This document shows positions 6,267 through 13,253 of a stretch of DNA of 13,253 nucleotides, piece by piece. A program made the position numbers and the translations under genes. Under the pieces are notes generated by a model that was not told the origin of the DNA, did not search any database, and saw only the letters and a list, made by a program, of their open reading frames with translations. Positions within the stretch are counted from its first letter, which is position 1; each line of letters opens with the position of its first letter. This DNA comes from DATEPR01 sp036503065 (GTDB lineage: Bacteria; Actinomycetota; Actinomycetes; Mycobacteriales; Pseudonocardiaceae), in NCBI GenBank assembly GCA_036503065.1, contig DASXXM010000044.1, positions 1-13,253 of the forward strand, written 5' to 3'.

Positions 6267-6293
6267 ATCGGACGTACTACGTGACATCGCGCC

Positions 6294-6321
6294 TTGACGG
6301 CAATCGGGACTAGGGCAACAT
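6294..6321 (+). promoter_or_regulatory. probable promoter of the second DJ-1/PfpI gene
   Basis: TTGACG (6294-6299) matches the -35 of housekeeping actinobacterial sigma factors. CAACAT (6316-6321) at 16-base spacing is a weak -10. Transcription would start near 6328, giving a leader of about 50 bases to the ATG at 6380. This also argues against the in-frame ATG at 6320, which would overlap the -10. Confidence 0.5.
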
Positions 6322-6379
6322 GACAACCCGGGGTTCTACGTCCCGTCAGCCGGCCAACATTCAGGAAAGGCCTTCCGCT

Positions 6380-7126
6380 ATGGCCAGGATTCTGATTCTC
6401 ATGACCAAGGCGAAGACTCTCGGTCTGCTTGACGGCCGCGAACACGCGTCCGGCTTCTGGGCGGAGGAGTTCGTCGTACCGTACGACCTGTTCGTGAAGG
6501 AGGGCTACCAGGTCGACATCGCCACCATCGGCGGCGAAGCGCCGACGGTGGACCAGGGCAGCATGACGGGCTACGTCGTCGCGGCCACCCGGCCGGTCGG
6601 CTCGCCCGACCACGACGCGGAGAACATCGCGCACTACCGCGACACCATCGACACCCTGGACGCACTCAAGCACCCCAAGAACGTCGGCGACATCACCCGC
6701 GACCAGTTGGCCGAGTACACCGCTGTCTACATCAGCGGTGGCCACGGCGCGATGGAGGACATGCCGCACAGCGCCGAGATGACCCGCGTCGTCCGGTGGA
6801 CGCTCGAACTCGACCTGCCGCTGGCGGTCGTGTGCCACGGCCAGTCCGCGCTGCTGCCGCTGCGTGACGCGGTCGGCGGGTGGCCGCTGGCCGGCCGCAG
6901 GATGACCGCCTTCTCGCACGACGAGGAACTCGTCACCGACATGGCGGGCCAACTGCCCTTCGTGCTCCAGCGCGAACTGGAACGCCTCGGCGCCGAATAC
7001 AGCAACGCGGACGTCATCTGGGGTTCACACGTCGTGGTGGACGGCAACCTCATCACCGGCGAGAACCCGTACTCGTCGGCCGAATTGTCCGAGACACTGA
7101 TCGCGCGTCTTTCGCGGACCAAGTAA
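6380..7126 (+). CDS. DJ-1/PfpI superfamily protein, Hsp31/glyoxalase-III-like, intact active site
   Basis: A 248-residue DJ-1/PfpI/Hsp31-type protein. Seen: ARILILMTKAKTLGLLDGREHASGFWAEEF at the start with E29/E30, the GGHGAMEDM turn (120-128), and the nucleophile elbow VVCHGQSALLPL (151-162) with C152-H153. These are the residues expected of an active Hsp31-like enzyme; known activities include glyoxalase III/deglycase-type chemistry on 2-oxoaldehydes, and chaperone function. It shares the WxEE and GG.G...DM landmarks with the operon protein at 3126-3950, but only this copy keeps both histidines. I chose the ATG at 6380 (AGGAAAGG upstream, MARIL as a typical first strand). The in-frame ATG at 6320 would add 20 low-complexity residues and overlap the predicted -10. 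The gene has its own promoter and is followed by a 146-bp gap. Confidence 0.9.
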   Translation: MARILILMTKAKTLGLLDGREHASGFWAEEFVVPYDLFVKEGYQVDIATIGGEAPTVDQGSMTGYVVAATRPVGSPDHDAENIAHYRDTIDTLDALKHPKNVGDITRDQLAEYTAVYISGGHGAMEDMPHSAEMTRVVRWTLELDLPLAVVCHGQSALLPLRDAVGGWPLAGRRMTAFSHDEELVTDMAGQLPFVLQRELERLGAEYSNADVIWGSHVVVDGNLITGENPYSSAELSETLIARLSRTK

Positions 7127-7272
7127 TGTGGTCCGAGTAACCAGTTACGGGATAGCACTATTGAATCCGGGACAACTTGACGAAGTATTCGGCCGCGGTC
7201 TGTCGTGTCCAATAACCCCGGACTATTCTCGGGGTTATTGGACATGGGAACGCCGGGACAGAGGAGCCGCTC
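7127..7272. promoter_or_regulatory. leader region of the molybdenum hydroxylase operon
   Basis: A 146-bp gap between same-strand genes. It begins with the small inverted repeat GTAAC-CA-GTTAC (7137-7148), 11 bases after the DJ-1 stop. A TTGACG box at 7177-7182, preceded by AC and followed by AAGT, resembles the ACTTGACGGAGT block on the minus strand at 4119-4108 and is a possible -35; the matching -10 is not clear. A strong inverted repeat (7206-7244) and the GAGGAG ribosome site (7261-7266) follow. Confidence 0.45.
7206..7244. promoter_or_regulatory. 15-bp perfect inverted repeat: terminator, attenuator or operator
   Basis: TGTCCAATAACCCCG and CGGGGTTATTGGACA pair perfectly around the 9-base loop GACTATTCT. 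A G-U pair and a C-G pair extend the stem at its base. No T-run follows on either strand. It lies 79 bp after the second DJ-1 gene and ends 16 bp before the ribosome site of the FeS subunit gene. It may terminate the DJ-1 transcript. Alternatively TATTCT in the loop could be a -10 box flanked by operator half-sites. I cannot choose between these. Confidence 0.55.
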
Positions 7273-7764
7273 GTGCGAACGCGCCTGACGGTCAACGGTG
7301 TACCCGCCGAAGCGGACGTCGAACCACGCGTGTTGTTGGTCGACCTGCTCCGGGACACACTCGGTCTCACCGGCACCAAGGTCGGTTGTGACACCGGACA
7401 ATGCGGCACCTGCGTCGTGCATGTGAACGGTGTGTCCGCGAAGAGCTGCGCGATCCTGGCCGTGCAGGCCGAGGGCACCGAGGTGACCACGATCGAGGGG
7501 ATCAACGGCCCCCCCGGCGAACTCAACCCGCTGCAGGCCGCGCTGCATGCCATGCACGGCACGCAGTGCGGCTTCTGCACGCCCGGCATGGTGCTGTCCC
7601 TGACCGAACTGCTGCGGCGGACACCCCGGCCCACCGAGGACCAGATCCGCACCTGGCTGACCGGCAACCTGTGCCGCTGCACCGGATACCACAGCGTGGT
7701 GCGCGCGGTGCTGCGCGTGGCGGCAGAGGCCGACGAACAGGCCGGGCTGGCGGTGCCCCGGTGA
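7273..7764 (+). CDS. molybdenum hydroxylase small subunit, two [2Fe-2S] clusters (CoxS/xanthine dehydrogenase type)
   Basis: A 163-residue iron-sulfur subunit of a xanthine dehydrogenase/aldehyde oxidase/CO-dehydrogenase-type enzyme. It passes electrons from the Mo centre to the FAD subunit. Seen: a plant-ferredoxin-type N-terminal cluster with C39, C44, C47 (GCDTGQCGTC) and C59. A C-terminal helical cluster domain follows with C99, C102 (QCGFCTPGM), C134 and C136 (GNLCRCTGY). All eight ligands are present and the length is normal. The GTG start is preceded by GAGGAG at 6 bases. Its TGA overlaps the GTG of the next gene in GTGA, so translation is coupled to the large subunit. There is no twin-arginine signal, so the complex is expected in the cytoplasm, facing the inner side of the membrane if attached at all. 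Confidence 0.96.
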   Translation: MRTRLTVNGVPAEADVEPRVLLVDLLRDTLGLTGTKVGCDTGQCGTCVVHVNGVSAKSCAILAVQAEGTEVTTIEGINGPPGELNPLQAALHAMHGTQCGFCTPGMVLSLTELLRRTPRPTEDQIRTWLTGNLCRCTGYHSVVRAVLRVAAEADEQAGLAVPR

Positions 7765-10154
7765 CCGAAACGACGGCGACACAACAACAAGACATGTTGG
7801 GTAGGCCGCTCCCCCCGCGTGAGGACGTCGGGTTCCTTCGCGGTGAAGCCAAGTTCACCGCCGACCACACCCCGCCGGGCACGCTGCACATGGCGCTGTT
7901 ACGTAGCGAGCACGGACACGCCCGCATCCTGCGGATCGACACCGCCCGCGCGGCGGCCATGCCCGGTGTCCGCGCGGTGCTCACCGGCGCGGACATCGCC
8001 GACAAACTGATGCCACTGCCGTGTGTCTGGATTCCCGGCGGCGTGGAGAGCCACTTCCCGCCGCACCCCTACGGCGTGCCCGGCGCCGGCTTCGTGCTGG
8101 CCCAGGAGCGGGTCCGGTTCATCGGCGAAGCGGTGGCGGCCGTGGTCGCCGAGACGCCCTACCAGGCCCACGACGCGATCAACGAGATCCGGATCGACTA
8201 CGACCCGCTGCCCGTCGTGGTAGATCCGCGCGAGGCCCTCACCAACACCGCGCCGCAGTTGCACGACGCCGTCCCCGGCAACCTCAACGCGTACTGGACC
8301 TGCGGCGACAAGGACGGCACCGACGCGGCCATCGCGGCCGCAGAAGTGGTCATCGAACTCGACATCGTCAACCAGCGCACGATCAACAATCCGATCGAGC
8401 CGAGGGCGGCGGTCGGCGAGTACGACGCGGCCACCGGCGACTACACCCTGCACGTGACGTCCCAGTCCCCGCACAACCACCGGTTCCTGCTGTCCGCGCT
8501 GGTGCTGGGCATCCCGTTCAACAAGCTGCGGCTGATCGCGACGAACGTCGGCGGCAGCTTCGGCTCCAAGGGCTACCTGTACCCGGACATGCCGCTGGTG
8601 TTGTACCTGGCCAAGGAACTCGGCCAACCGGTGAAGTGGGTCGACACCCGCAGCGGGCTGATGCGCTCCACGGTGCAGGGCCGCGACCACACCCAGAAGG
8701 TGGTGCTCGCCGGCACCCGCGACGGCCAGATCACCGCCGTGCGGTGCACCAGTTGGTCCAACATCGGCGCGTACCCGTCGACCATCGGTCCCGGTGTCGC
8801 GACTTCGGTGATGGGCCGCAGTATCACCGGGCCCTACGCGATCCCGCACGCGTTCGCCGAGGTGCACGTGGTCTTCACCAACGTCGTGCCGCTGGGCGCG
8901 CAGCGTGGCTCCGGCCGGGCCGAGGCGAACTACCTGATGGAACGGCTGGTGGACCGCTACGCGGCCCAGATCGGCCGCGATCCGGCCGCGATCCGGCTGC
9001 AGAACATGGTGCCGAGGGAGAAGTTCCCCTACGACAACGGGTTGGGCTGGATCTACGACTCCGGCGACTACGCGACCGCGCTGCGGTTGGCGCTGACCCA
9101 CGTCGGCTACGACGACATCGAGGAACAGCGGGACGAGGCCCGCGAGCGCGGCAGGCGGCTCGGTGTCGGCATCGCGTCGTACGTCGCCGTCTGCGGCATC
9201 GGCCCGTCCACCCGGATGTCCAAGGAGGGCATGCTCGGCGGCACCTGGGAAAGCGCCAACATCCGGGTGCATCCGACCGGCGAGATCGCGCTCACCATCG
9301 GCTCCCAGTCCACCGGGCAGAGCCACGAGACGGTGTTCGCGCAGATCGCCGCGGACGTACTGCAGATCGGCATGGACTCGATCGTGGTGTTCCGGTCGGA
9401 CACCCAGAAGGCGCCCTACGGCCAGGGCACCTACGGCAGCCGGTCGTTCAGCGTCGGCGGTTCGGCCGTGCACCTGGCGGCGACGCGGATCATGACCAAG
9501 ATGCGCGAGGCGGCCGCGTACTGCTTCGAGGTGGACGAGTCCGATGTGGACTACCTGGAGGGCGTGTTCTCCGTCCCGGACCAGCCGGAGAAGACCAAGA
9601 CGTTCGCGGACGTGGCGATGACGCTGTGGTACGGCTGGAGTCTCAAGCCCGGCATGGAACCCATGCTGGAGGAGACGGTCTACTTCGACCCGGCGGACTT
9701 CAACTACCCGTTCGGCAGCCACGTCGCGGTCGTCGAGATCGACCAGGACACCGGTGAGATCGACGTGGTCAAGTACGTCGCCGTCGACGACTGCGGCACG
9801 GTCGGCAACCCGCTGGTCGTGCAGGGACAGGTCGAGGGCAGCATCGTGCACGGCCTCGGCCAGGCGCTGATGGAAGCCGCCCGGTTCGACGCGGACGGCC
9901 AGCTCCTGACCGACGACCTGCGCAGCTACGCCATGCCGAGGGCGACCGACATGCCGTTCTTCGACCTCGACCGAACGGTCACCCCATCACCGCACAATCA
10001 GATGGGCGCCAAGGGATCCGGCGAGACCGCGACCGTGCCGGCCGCCACGGCGATCAGCAACGCCATCTGCGACGCGCTCGGTGTCCGCGACATCCCCATG
10101 CCCATCACGCCGGAGAAGGTCTGGCGCGCGTTGCAGGAAAGAAGAACATCATGA
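7761..10154 (+). CDS. molybdenum hydroxylase large subunit, molybdopterin-binding (CoxL form II/aldehyde oxidase-like)
   Basis: A 797-residue catalytic subunit that carries the molybdenum-pterin cofactor; the family hydroxylates aldehydes, purines or other heterocycles with water. Seen: the N-terminal domain opening MLGRPLPPREDVGFLRGEAKFTAD, the cofactor loop GGSFGSKGYLYPDMPLVLY, the active-site loop AQRGSGR (380-386), GSQSTGQSHETVFAQI, GTYGSRSFSVGGSA, and the C-terminal GAKGSGETA holding the probable catalytic base E755. True CO dehydrogenase has AYxCSFR in that loop and form II has AYRGAGR; AQRGSGR is closest to form II, so CO oxidation is unlikely. I use the GTG at 7761, which overlaps the preceding TGA. 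The reading frame stays open upstream to 7401, but that part only shadows the small subunit gene. The stop overlaps the next start in ATGA. The substrate is unknown. Confidence 0.95.
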   Translation: MTETTATQQQDMLGRPLPPREDVGFLRGEAKFTADHTPPGTLHMALLRSEHGHARILRIDTARAAAMPGVRAVLTGADIADKLMPLPCVWIPGGVESHFPPHPYGVPGAGFVLAQERVRFIGEAVAAVVAETPYQAHDAINEIRIDYDPLPVVVDPREALTNTAPQLHDAVPGNLNAYWTCGDKDGTDAAIAAAEVVIELDIVNQRTINNPIEPRAAVGEYDAATGDYTLHVTSQSPHNHRFLLSALVLGIPFNKLRLIATNVGGSFGSKGYLYPDMPLVLYLAKELGQPVKWVDTRSGLMRSTVQGRDHTQKVVLAGTRDGQITAVRCTSWSNIGAYPSTIGPGVATSVMGRSITGPYAIPHAFAEVHVVFTNVVPLGAQRGSGRAEANYLMERLVDRYAAQIGRDPAAIRLQNMVPREKFPYDNGLGWIYDSGDYATALRLALTHVGYDDIEEQRDEARERGRRLGVGIASYVAVCGIGPSTRMSKEGMLGGTWESANIRVHPTGEIALTIGSQSTGQSHETVFAQIAADVLQIGMDSIVVFRSDTQKAPYGQGTYGSRSFSVGGSAVHLAATRIMTKMREAAAYCFEVDESDVDYLEGVFSVPDQPEKTKTFADVAMTLWYGWSLKPGMEPMLEETVYFDPADFNYPFGSHVAVVEIDQDTGEIDVVKYVAVDDCGTVGNPLVVQGQVEGSIVHGLGQALMEAARFDADGQLLTDDLRSYAMPRATDMPFFDLDRTVTPSPHNQMGAKGSGETATVPAATAISNAICDALGVRDIPMPITPEKVWRALQERRTS

Positions 10155-11005
10155 CCATGATCCCCGACATCTTCGAGTACGTGGCGCCGGCATCACTCGC
10201 CGAGGCGATCGAGATACTGGGCGCCGATCCCGACAACGTGCCGCTGGCCGGCGGCAACGGCCTGCTCACCATGCTCAAGCGGGGCGAGCTCAAGCCGACC
10301 ACCGTGGTGGACCTGCGCAGGCTGGACGTGCTGCGCGGGCTCGCGTTCACCGCGGACGGCCGATTACGGGTCGGCGCGCTGACCACGCTCACCGAACTGG
10401 TCGACGATCCGCGGGTCCAGGCCGCGCACCTGCCGGGTGTGCTGGGCGACGCGCTGGCCGCGGCCGGCGACGTGCAGGCCCGCAACCGGGCCACCATCGG
10501 CGGCACGCTGGCGTCGGCCGCGCCGGGCAGCGACGTCTCCGCGGCGCTGTTGGTCCTGGACGCGACCGCCGACGTGATGGGCATCAACGGCAGCCGGGTC
10601 GTCCCGGTGGCCGCGCTGTTGGACGGCAGCGCGAAGCTGGGCCCCGGCGAGCTGATCACCGCCGTGGACCTCAGCCCCGCGGAGCCCGGCAGCGCCTACA
10701 GCAGACTGGCCAACCGCGCGACCCTGCACGCCCTGTGCGGTGTGGCCGTCACGGTGGCGCTGGGCGCCGACGGCACGGTGAGCCGCTGCCGGATCGCGGC
10801 CACCGGGTCGATGCGCCACCCGCGCCGACTGAACGAACTGGAGGCGAGCCTGATCGGCACGACACCGCCGGTAATGGTGCCGCCACAGGCGGGCCGCCTG
10901 TTCGTCGGCGACCGGCTGGCATCCGCCGCCTACCGCAGGGCGATGACGAGCAGGATGGCCGAACGGGCATTCGCCAGCGCGGTGACCCGCGCACGCAACG
11001 CCTGA
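10151..11005 (+). CDS. molybdenum hydroxylase medium subunit, FAD-binding (CoxM type)
   Basis: A 284-residue FAD subunit that accepts electrons from the iron-sulfur subunit. Seen: MIPDIFEYVAPASLAEAIEIL, typical of the N-terminus of CoxM-like proteins, the first FAD motif PLAGGNGLLTMLKRG (31-45; the usual form is AGGQSLLP), and the second, TIGGTLASAAPGSD (115-128), equivalent to TIGGNLAHADPASD. The C-terminal domain continues to RMAERAFASAV. The ATG overlaps the large-subunit stop (ATGA), with AGGAAAG a little over ten bases upstream. It completes a small-large-medium gene order, which is the order usual for form II enzymes rather than the medium-small-large order of authentic CO dehydrogenase. 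No maturation genes (XdhC/CoxF or CoxDEG type) are within reach. They may lie elsewhere in the genome. Confidence 0.93.
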   Translation: MTMIPDIFEYVAPASLAEAIEILGADPDNVPLAGGNGLLTMLKRGELKPTTVVDLRRLDVLRGLAFTADGRLRVGALTTLTELVDDPRVQAAHLPGVLGDALAAAGDVQARNRATIGGTLASAAPGSDVSAALLVLDATADVMGINGSRVVPVAALLDGSAKLGPGELITAVDLSPAEPGSAYSRLANRATLHALCGVAVTVALGADGTVSRCRIAATGSMRHPRRLNELEASLIGTTPPVMVPPQAGRLFVGDRLASAAYRRAMTSRMAERAFASAVTRARNA

Positions 11006-11028
11006 GAGTGCGGCGGACGGGAGACGGC

Positions 11029-12225
11029 ATGACACGCCTTGCCCCCGAGCCTCGCGTCCGCCGGTGGACCAGACCGATGCCGCTGCGCGACCATGCCGTG
11101 TCCCATCGGGCGAGCACGCCACTGGAGTGCCTGTTCGACCTGTGCTTCGTGGTCTCGGTGTCCATTCTGGGCACCCAGCTGTCCCAGTCCGTCGTGGACG
11201 GACACGCCCTTTCCGGTGGCGTCCGCTACCTGCTGCTGTTCATGCCGGTCTGGTGGACCTGGATGCTGTTCTCCTGGTTCGCCAGCGCGTTCGACAACGA
11301 CGACGTCCCGTACCGCTTGACGACGCTGGCCCAGATGGCAGGCGCGCTCGGCATCGCGGCCAGCATGCCGTCCGCCGTCCGCGGCGACTACACGCCGCTG
11401 ACCTGGGCCTTCACCGCGGCCCGGCTGCCGCTGGTGGCCTGCTGGCTACGTGGCGCATGGCACAACCCGGCCGATCGGGCCTTCCCGCTGCGCTACGCGG
11501 AGGGCATGCTCGGCTGCACCGTGCTGTGGCTGGCGCTGCTGGCGGTGCCGACCCCGCCGCGGTTCGTCGGCTACGCGATCGTGATGATCCTGGAACTGTC
11601 GGTCCCGCGCTGGGCAACGGGTGCCGCCCGCCGGCAGAGTTTCCACGTCGGCCACATCATGGAGCGATACGGCCTGTTCACCCTGATGGTGCTGGGCGAG
11701 TCGATCCTGTCGGCCACGGTCGCGCTGCAGGGTTCGTTCAGCAACGGGATCACCGCAGGCATGCTGGTGATCGGCAGCGCCGCGCTGGTGTCCGCGTTCG
11801 CGGTGTGGTGGCTGTACTTCGACTTCGTGGACGGCCGAGCGCTGATGTCGAGCAATCGGGCCGCCTTCGGCTGGGGCTACGGCCACCTGCTGGTGTTCGC
11901 CTCGATCGGCGCGATGGGCGCGGGCGCCAAGGTCGCCGTCGTGGCGTACGAACACCACCAGTTCGGCATCGCTGAGCAGTTGGCGATGGGCCTGCCGACC
12001 GCGGTGTGCATCGCGGCCATGGCGTACATCCGGTCGCTGTCGGTAGGTTCGGCGTGGTACCTGACCGTCGCTCGGCTGTGCTCGGCGTTGCTGGTCGTAG
12101 TCGTCTCGCTGACCGCCGGCCGAGCAGGCCCGGCCGGCACCGCGGCGGCCGCGGCCGGCATCCTGGTACTGCAAGCAGCCGCCGAAACCATCTGGTACGG
12201 CCTACGCGGCAACCCACCCGACTAA
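11029..12225 (+). CDS. low temperature requirement protein A (LtrA) family membrane protein
   Basis: A 398-residue polytopic membrane protein. Seen: the family opening STPLECLFDLCFVVSVSIL (usual form TPLELFFDLVFV), the landmark HIMERYGLFTLMVLGESIL near the middle, and about 12 hydrophobic segments spread to the C-terminus, the last being TAAAAAGILVLQAAAETIW. LtrA was named from a Listeria cold-growth mutant; the biochemical function of the family is unsettled. No signal peptide is expected beyond the first membrane helix. The ATG at 11029 is preceded by GGGAG at about 6 bases and lies 23 bp after the FAD subunit gene, so it is probably co-transcribed with the molybdenum hydroxylase. The same reading frame is open far upstream, but that part overlaps the FAD subunit gene in another frame and is not real. 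Confidence 0.9.
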   Translation: MTRLAPEPRVRRWTRPMPLRDHAVSHRASTPLECLFDLCFVVSVSILGTQLSQSVVDGHALSGGVRYLLLFMPVWWTWMLFSWFASAFDNDDVPYRLTTLAQMAGALGIAASMPSAVRGDYTPLTWAFTAARLPLVACWLRGAWHNPADRAFPLRYAEGMLGCTVLWLALLAVPTPPRFVGYAIVMILELSVPRWATGAARRQSFHVGHIMERYGLFTLMVLGESILSATVALQGSFSNGITAGMLVIGSAALVSAFAVWWLYFDFVDGRALMSSNRAAFGWGYGHLLVFASIGAMGAGAKVAVVAYEHHQFGIAEQLAMGLPTAVCIAAMAYIRSLSVGSAWYLTVARLCSALLVVVVSLTAGRAGPAGTAAAAAGILVLQAAAETIWYGLRGNPPD

Positions 12226-12292
12226 AGATGCGCGCGGCCGCAGTTCGACAATGACAAGATGGTGACCTTGATCCCGATCGACTGGAGCGCCC

Positions 12293-13174
12293 GTGACCAG
12301 ATCCGTCGTGCCAACCAGGGTGCTGCTCACCGGCGCGTTCGGCCTGATCGGCAGCGCGACGCGAGAGGTACTGCGCGCCAAGGGCATCGCGGTGACCGCA
12401 CTGTCCAACGTCGCCCCCGACACGCCACCGCCGGGTGTAGACCGGACGTTCGTCGGCGACGCCGGTGACGTAGACCTGGTCCGGTCGGCACTGGCGGACG
12501 TGGACGCAGTGGTGCACCTGGCCGCGCTGGCCTCGCCGAGGCACGGCACCGCGGTCGACGTGTTCGCCGGCAACACCAGGGCCACCTTCGTGGTGCTGGA
12601 CGAGGCGGGTAAGGCGGGCATCCGCAGGGCCGTGATCGCCAGCAGCTACTCGGTGCTCGGCCTCCCGTTCGCCGAGCCGGACCTGCACCCGGCCTACCTG
12701 CCGCTGGACGAACACACCCCGCTACAGGTCGAGGACTGCTACGCGCTGTCCAAACAGGTGGACGAGGCAACCGCACACATGGCCGCCCGCCGCTACGGCA
12801 TGACCGTGCTGGCGCTGCGGTACCCGTTCGTGGCCACCGCCGCCCGAATAGCCCAGCGTATCGAGACGGTCACCGCCGACCCCGCCAACGCCGCCCGCGA
12901 ATGCTGGACCTACCTGGACGTACGAGACGCGGCCGAGGCGGCGGTGCTGTCCCTGACCGCCCCACTGACCGGTGCGCAGCCGCTCTTCCTCGCCGCGCCG
13001 GAAACCCTGGCCCCCTACCCGACCGAGGACCTGATCCGGGCCTACCACCCGAACAGCGAGATCCGTCGACCACTGCCGGACCGAACGGCCCCCATCGACC
13101 TGGCCCCGGCCACCCAACTACTAGGCTTCACGGCCAAGCACGTGGTGCCACTGCCGACGAAACCGTTGCCCTGA
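12293..13174 (+). CDS. NAD-dependent epimerase/dehydratase family protein (extended SDR)
   Basis: A 293-residue extended short-chain dehydrogenase/reductase. Seen: the NAD(P)-binding motif TGAFGLIGSA (13-22; GxxGxxG), DVDAVVHLAALASP (69-82) where the nicotinamide-side loop lies, the catalytic region IASSYSVLG (115-123), and YALSK (150-154) with Y150 and K154. The C-terminal part (about 175-290) is the variable substrate domain, with WTYLDVRDAAEAAVLSL typical of the family. The substrate may be a nucleotide sugar or another keto/hydroxy compound, and sequence does not say which. The GTG at 12293 has TGGAG about 6 bases upstream. A 67-bp gap separates it from the LtrA gene, so it may be the last gene of that transcript or have its own promoter. 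Family secure, role open. Confidence 0.9.
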   Translation: MTRSVVPTRVLLTGAFGLIGSATREVLRAKGIAVTALSNVAPDTPPPGVDRTFVGDAGDVDLVRSALADVDAVVHLAALASPRHGTAVDVFAGNTRATFVVLDEAGKAGIRRAVIASSYSVLGLPFAEPDLHPAYLPLDEHTPLQVEDCYALSKQVDEATAHMAARRYGMTVLALRYPFVATAARIAQRIETVTADPANAARECWTYLDVRDAAEAAVLSLTAPLTGAQPLFLAAPETLAPYPTEDLIRAYHPNSEIRRPLPDRTAPIDLAPATQLLGFTAKHVVPLPTKPLP

Positions 13175-13253
13175 GGTTCTCCTGTTCGGCGCCGTCACAC
13201 AGCAGCCCTCTGCCTGTAGTACCTGGTCGCTCGCCACTGGCCGGCCGCATCTC
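13175..13253. other. window end, no recognisable feature
   Basis: The 79 bases after the epimerase stop contain no ORF with a credible start and no clear hairpin terminator. GGCCGGCC near the end is a short palindrome of no evident meaning. Confidence 0.4.

Larger units (their letters stand above)
6076..6379. promoter_or_regulatory. divergent intergenic region between the CDGSH-globin gene and the second DJ-1 gene
   Basis: This stretch of about 304 bp between two divergently read genes has no supported ORF. The leftward side has an AT-rich TATTAT (-10-like, 6148-6143 on minus), which would give a leader of about 60 bases, but lacks a clear -35. The rightward side has a plausible promoter at 6294-6321. 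Several symmetric elements are packed between them: CGAAC-N6-GTTCG (6152-6167), GTACGTT-N12-AACGTAC (6159-6184), TATTCGCGCGAATA (6253-6266) and ACGTACTACGT (6272-6282). The two genes may therefore be controlled together. Confidence 0.6.

Noticed and set aside
6320..6379. ATG at 6320 as start of the second DJ-1 gene
   Set aside because: It overlaps the predicted -10 box and adds 20 residues not typical of the family. The ATG at 6380 has a ribosome site and begins at the first beta strand.
7401..7760. Upstream extension of the Mo subunit reading frame
   Set aside because: It is an out-of-frame shadow of the FeS subunit gene, whose eight cysteines prove its frame. The GTG at 7761 overlaps its stop in the usual coupled manner.
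7761..10154. Aerobic carbon monoxide dehydrogenase (CoxL form I)
   Set aside because: The AYxCSFR motif with its catalytic Cys is absent, and the gene order is not medium-small-large.
10081..11028. Upstream extension of the LtrA reading frame
   Set aside because: It is an Arg-rich shadow of the FAD subunit gene. LtrA homology starts after the ATG at 11029.

Overview
The window is high-GC DNA with GTG starts, purine-rich ribosome sites, short spacings and ATGA/GTGA overlaps between cistrons. This fits an actinomycete, probably of the Pseudonocardiales or Streptomyces type; that placement is inferred from base composition and gene families, not from a marker gene. I see no rRNA, tRNA, CRISPR array, insertion sequence or phage gene.

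Layout. (1) 1-3950, minus strand: a tight five-gene operon read right to left. It encodes a DJ-1/PfpI protein with an altered active site, a benzoylformate-decarboxylase-like ThDP enzyme, two small NTF2/SnoaL-fold proteins, and a GMC flavin oxidoreductase cut by the window edge. (2) 3951-4281: intergenic, with the operon's upstream region, a 14-bp palindrome and a terminator hairpin for the next gene. (3) 4282-6075, minus strand: a multidomain redox protein with CDGSH, a divergent ferredoxin-like domain, a second CDGSH, a group-II-like truncated hemoglobin and an unusual C-terminal domain. (4) 6076-6379: a divergent promoter region rich in palindromes. (5) 6380-7126, plus: a second DJ-1/PfpI protein with an intact Cys-His pair. 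(6) 7127-7272: a leader with a 15-bp perfect inverted repeat. (7) 7273-11005, plus: a three-subunit molybdenum hydroxylase (FeS, Mo and FAD subunits, in that order) with overlapping genes. (8) 11029-12225: an LtrA-family membrane protein. (9) 12293-13174: an NAD-dependent epimerase/dehydratase-like protein. (10) 13175-13253: no recognisable feature.

How they may work together (inference). Most of the enzymes handle carbonyl compounds. A ThDP enzyme makes or joins aldehydes or 2-oxo acids, a GMC enzyme oxidises alcohols, a molybdenum hydroxylase of the aldehyde-oxidase superfamily could oxidise aldehydes or heterocycles, and two DJ-1 proteins may act on reactive carbonyls or as hydratases. NTF2-fold proteins often serve as small isomerases, cyclases or dehydratases. 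The iron-sulfur/heme fusion could carry electrons or sense or scavenge O2 or NO. Together they look like an uncharacterised catabolic or small specialised-metabolite locus. The substrate cannot be read from the sequence, and no transporter, dedicated regulator or cofactor-maturation gene lies in the window.
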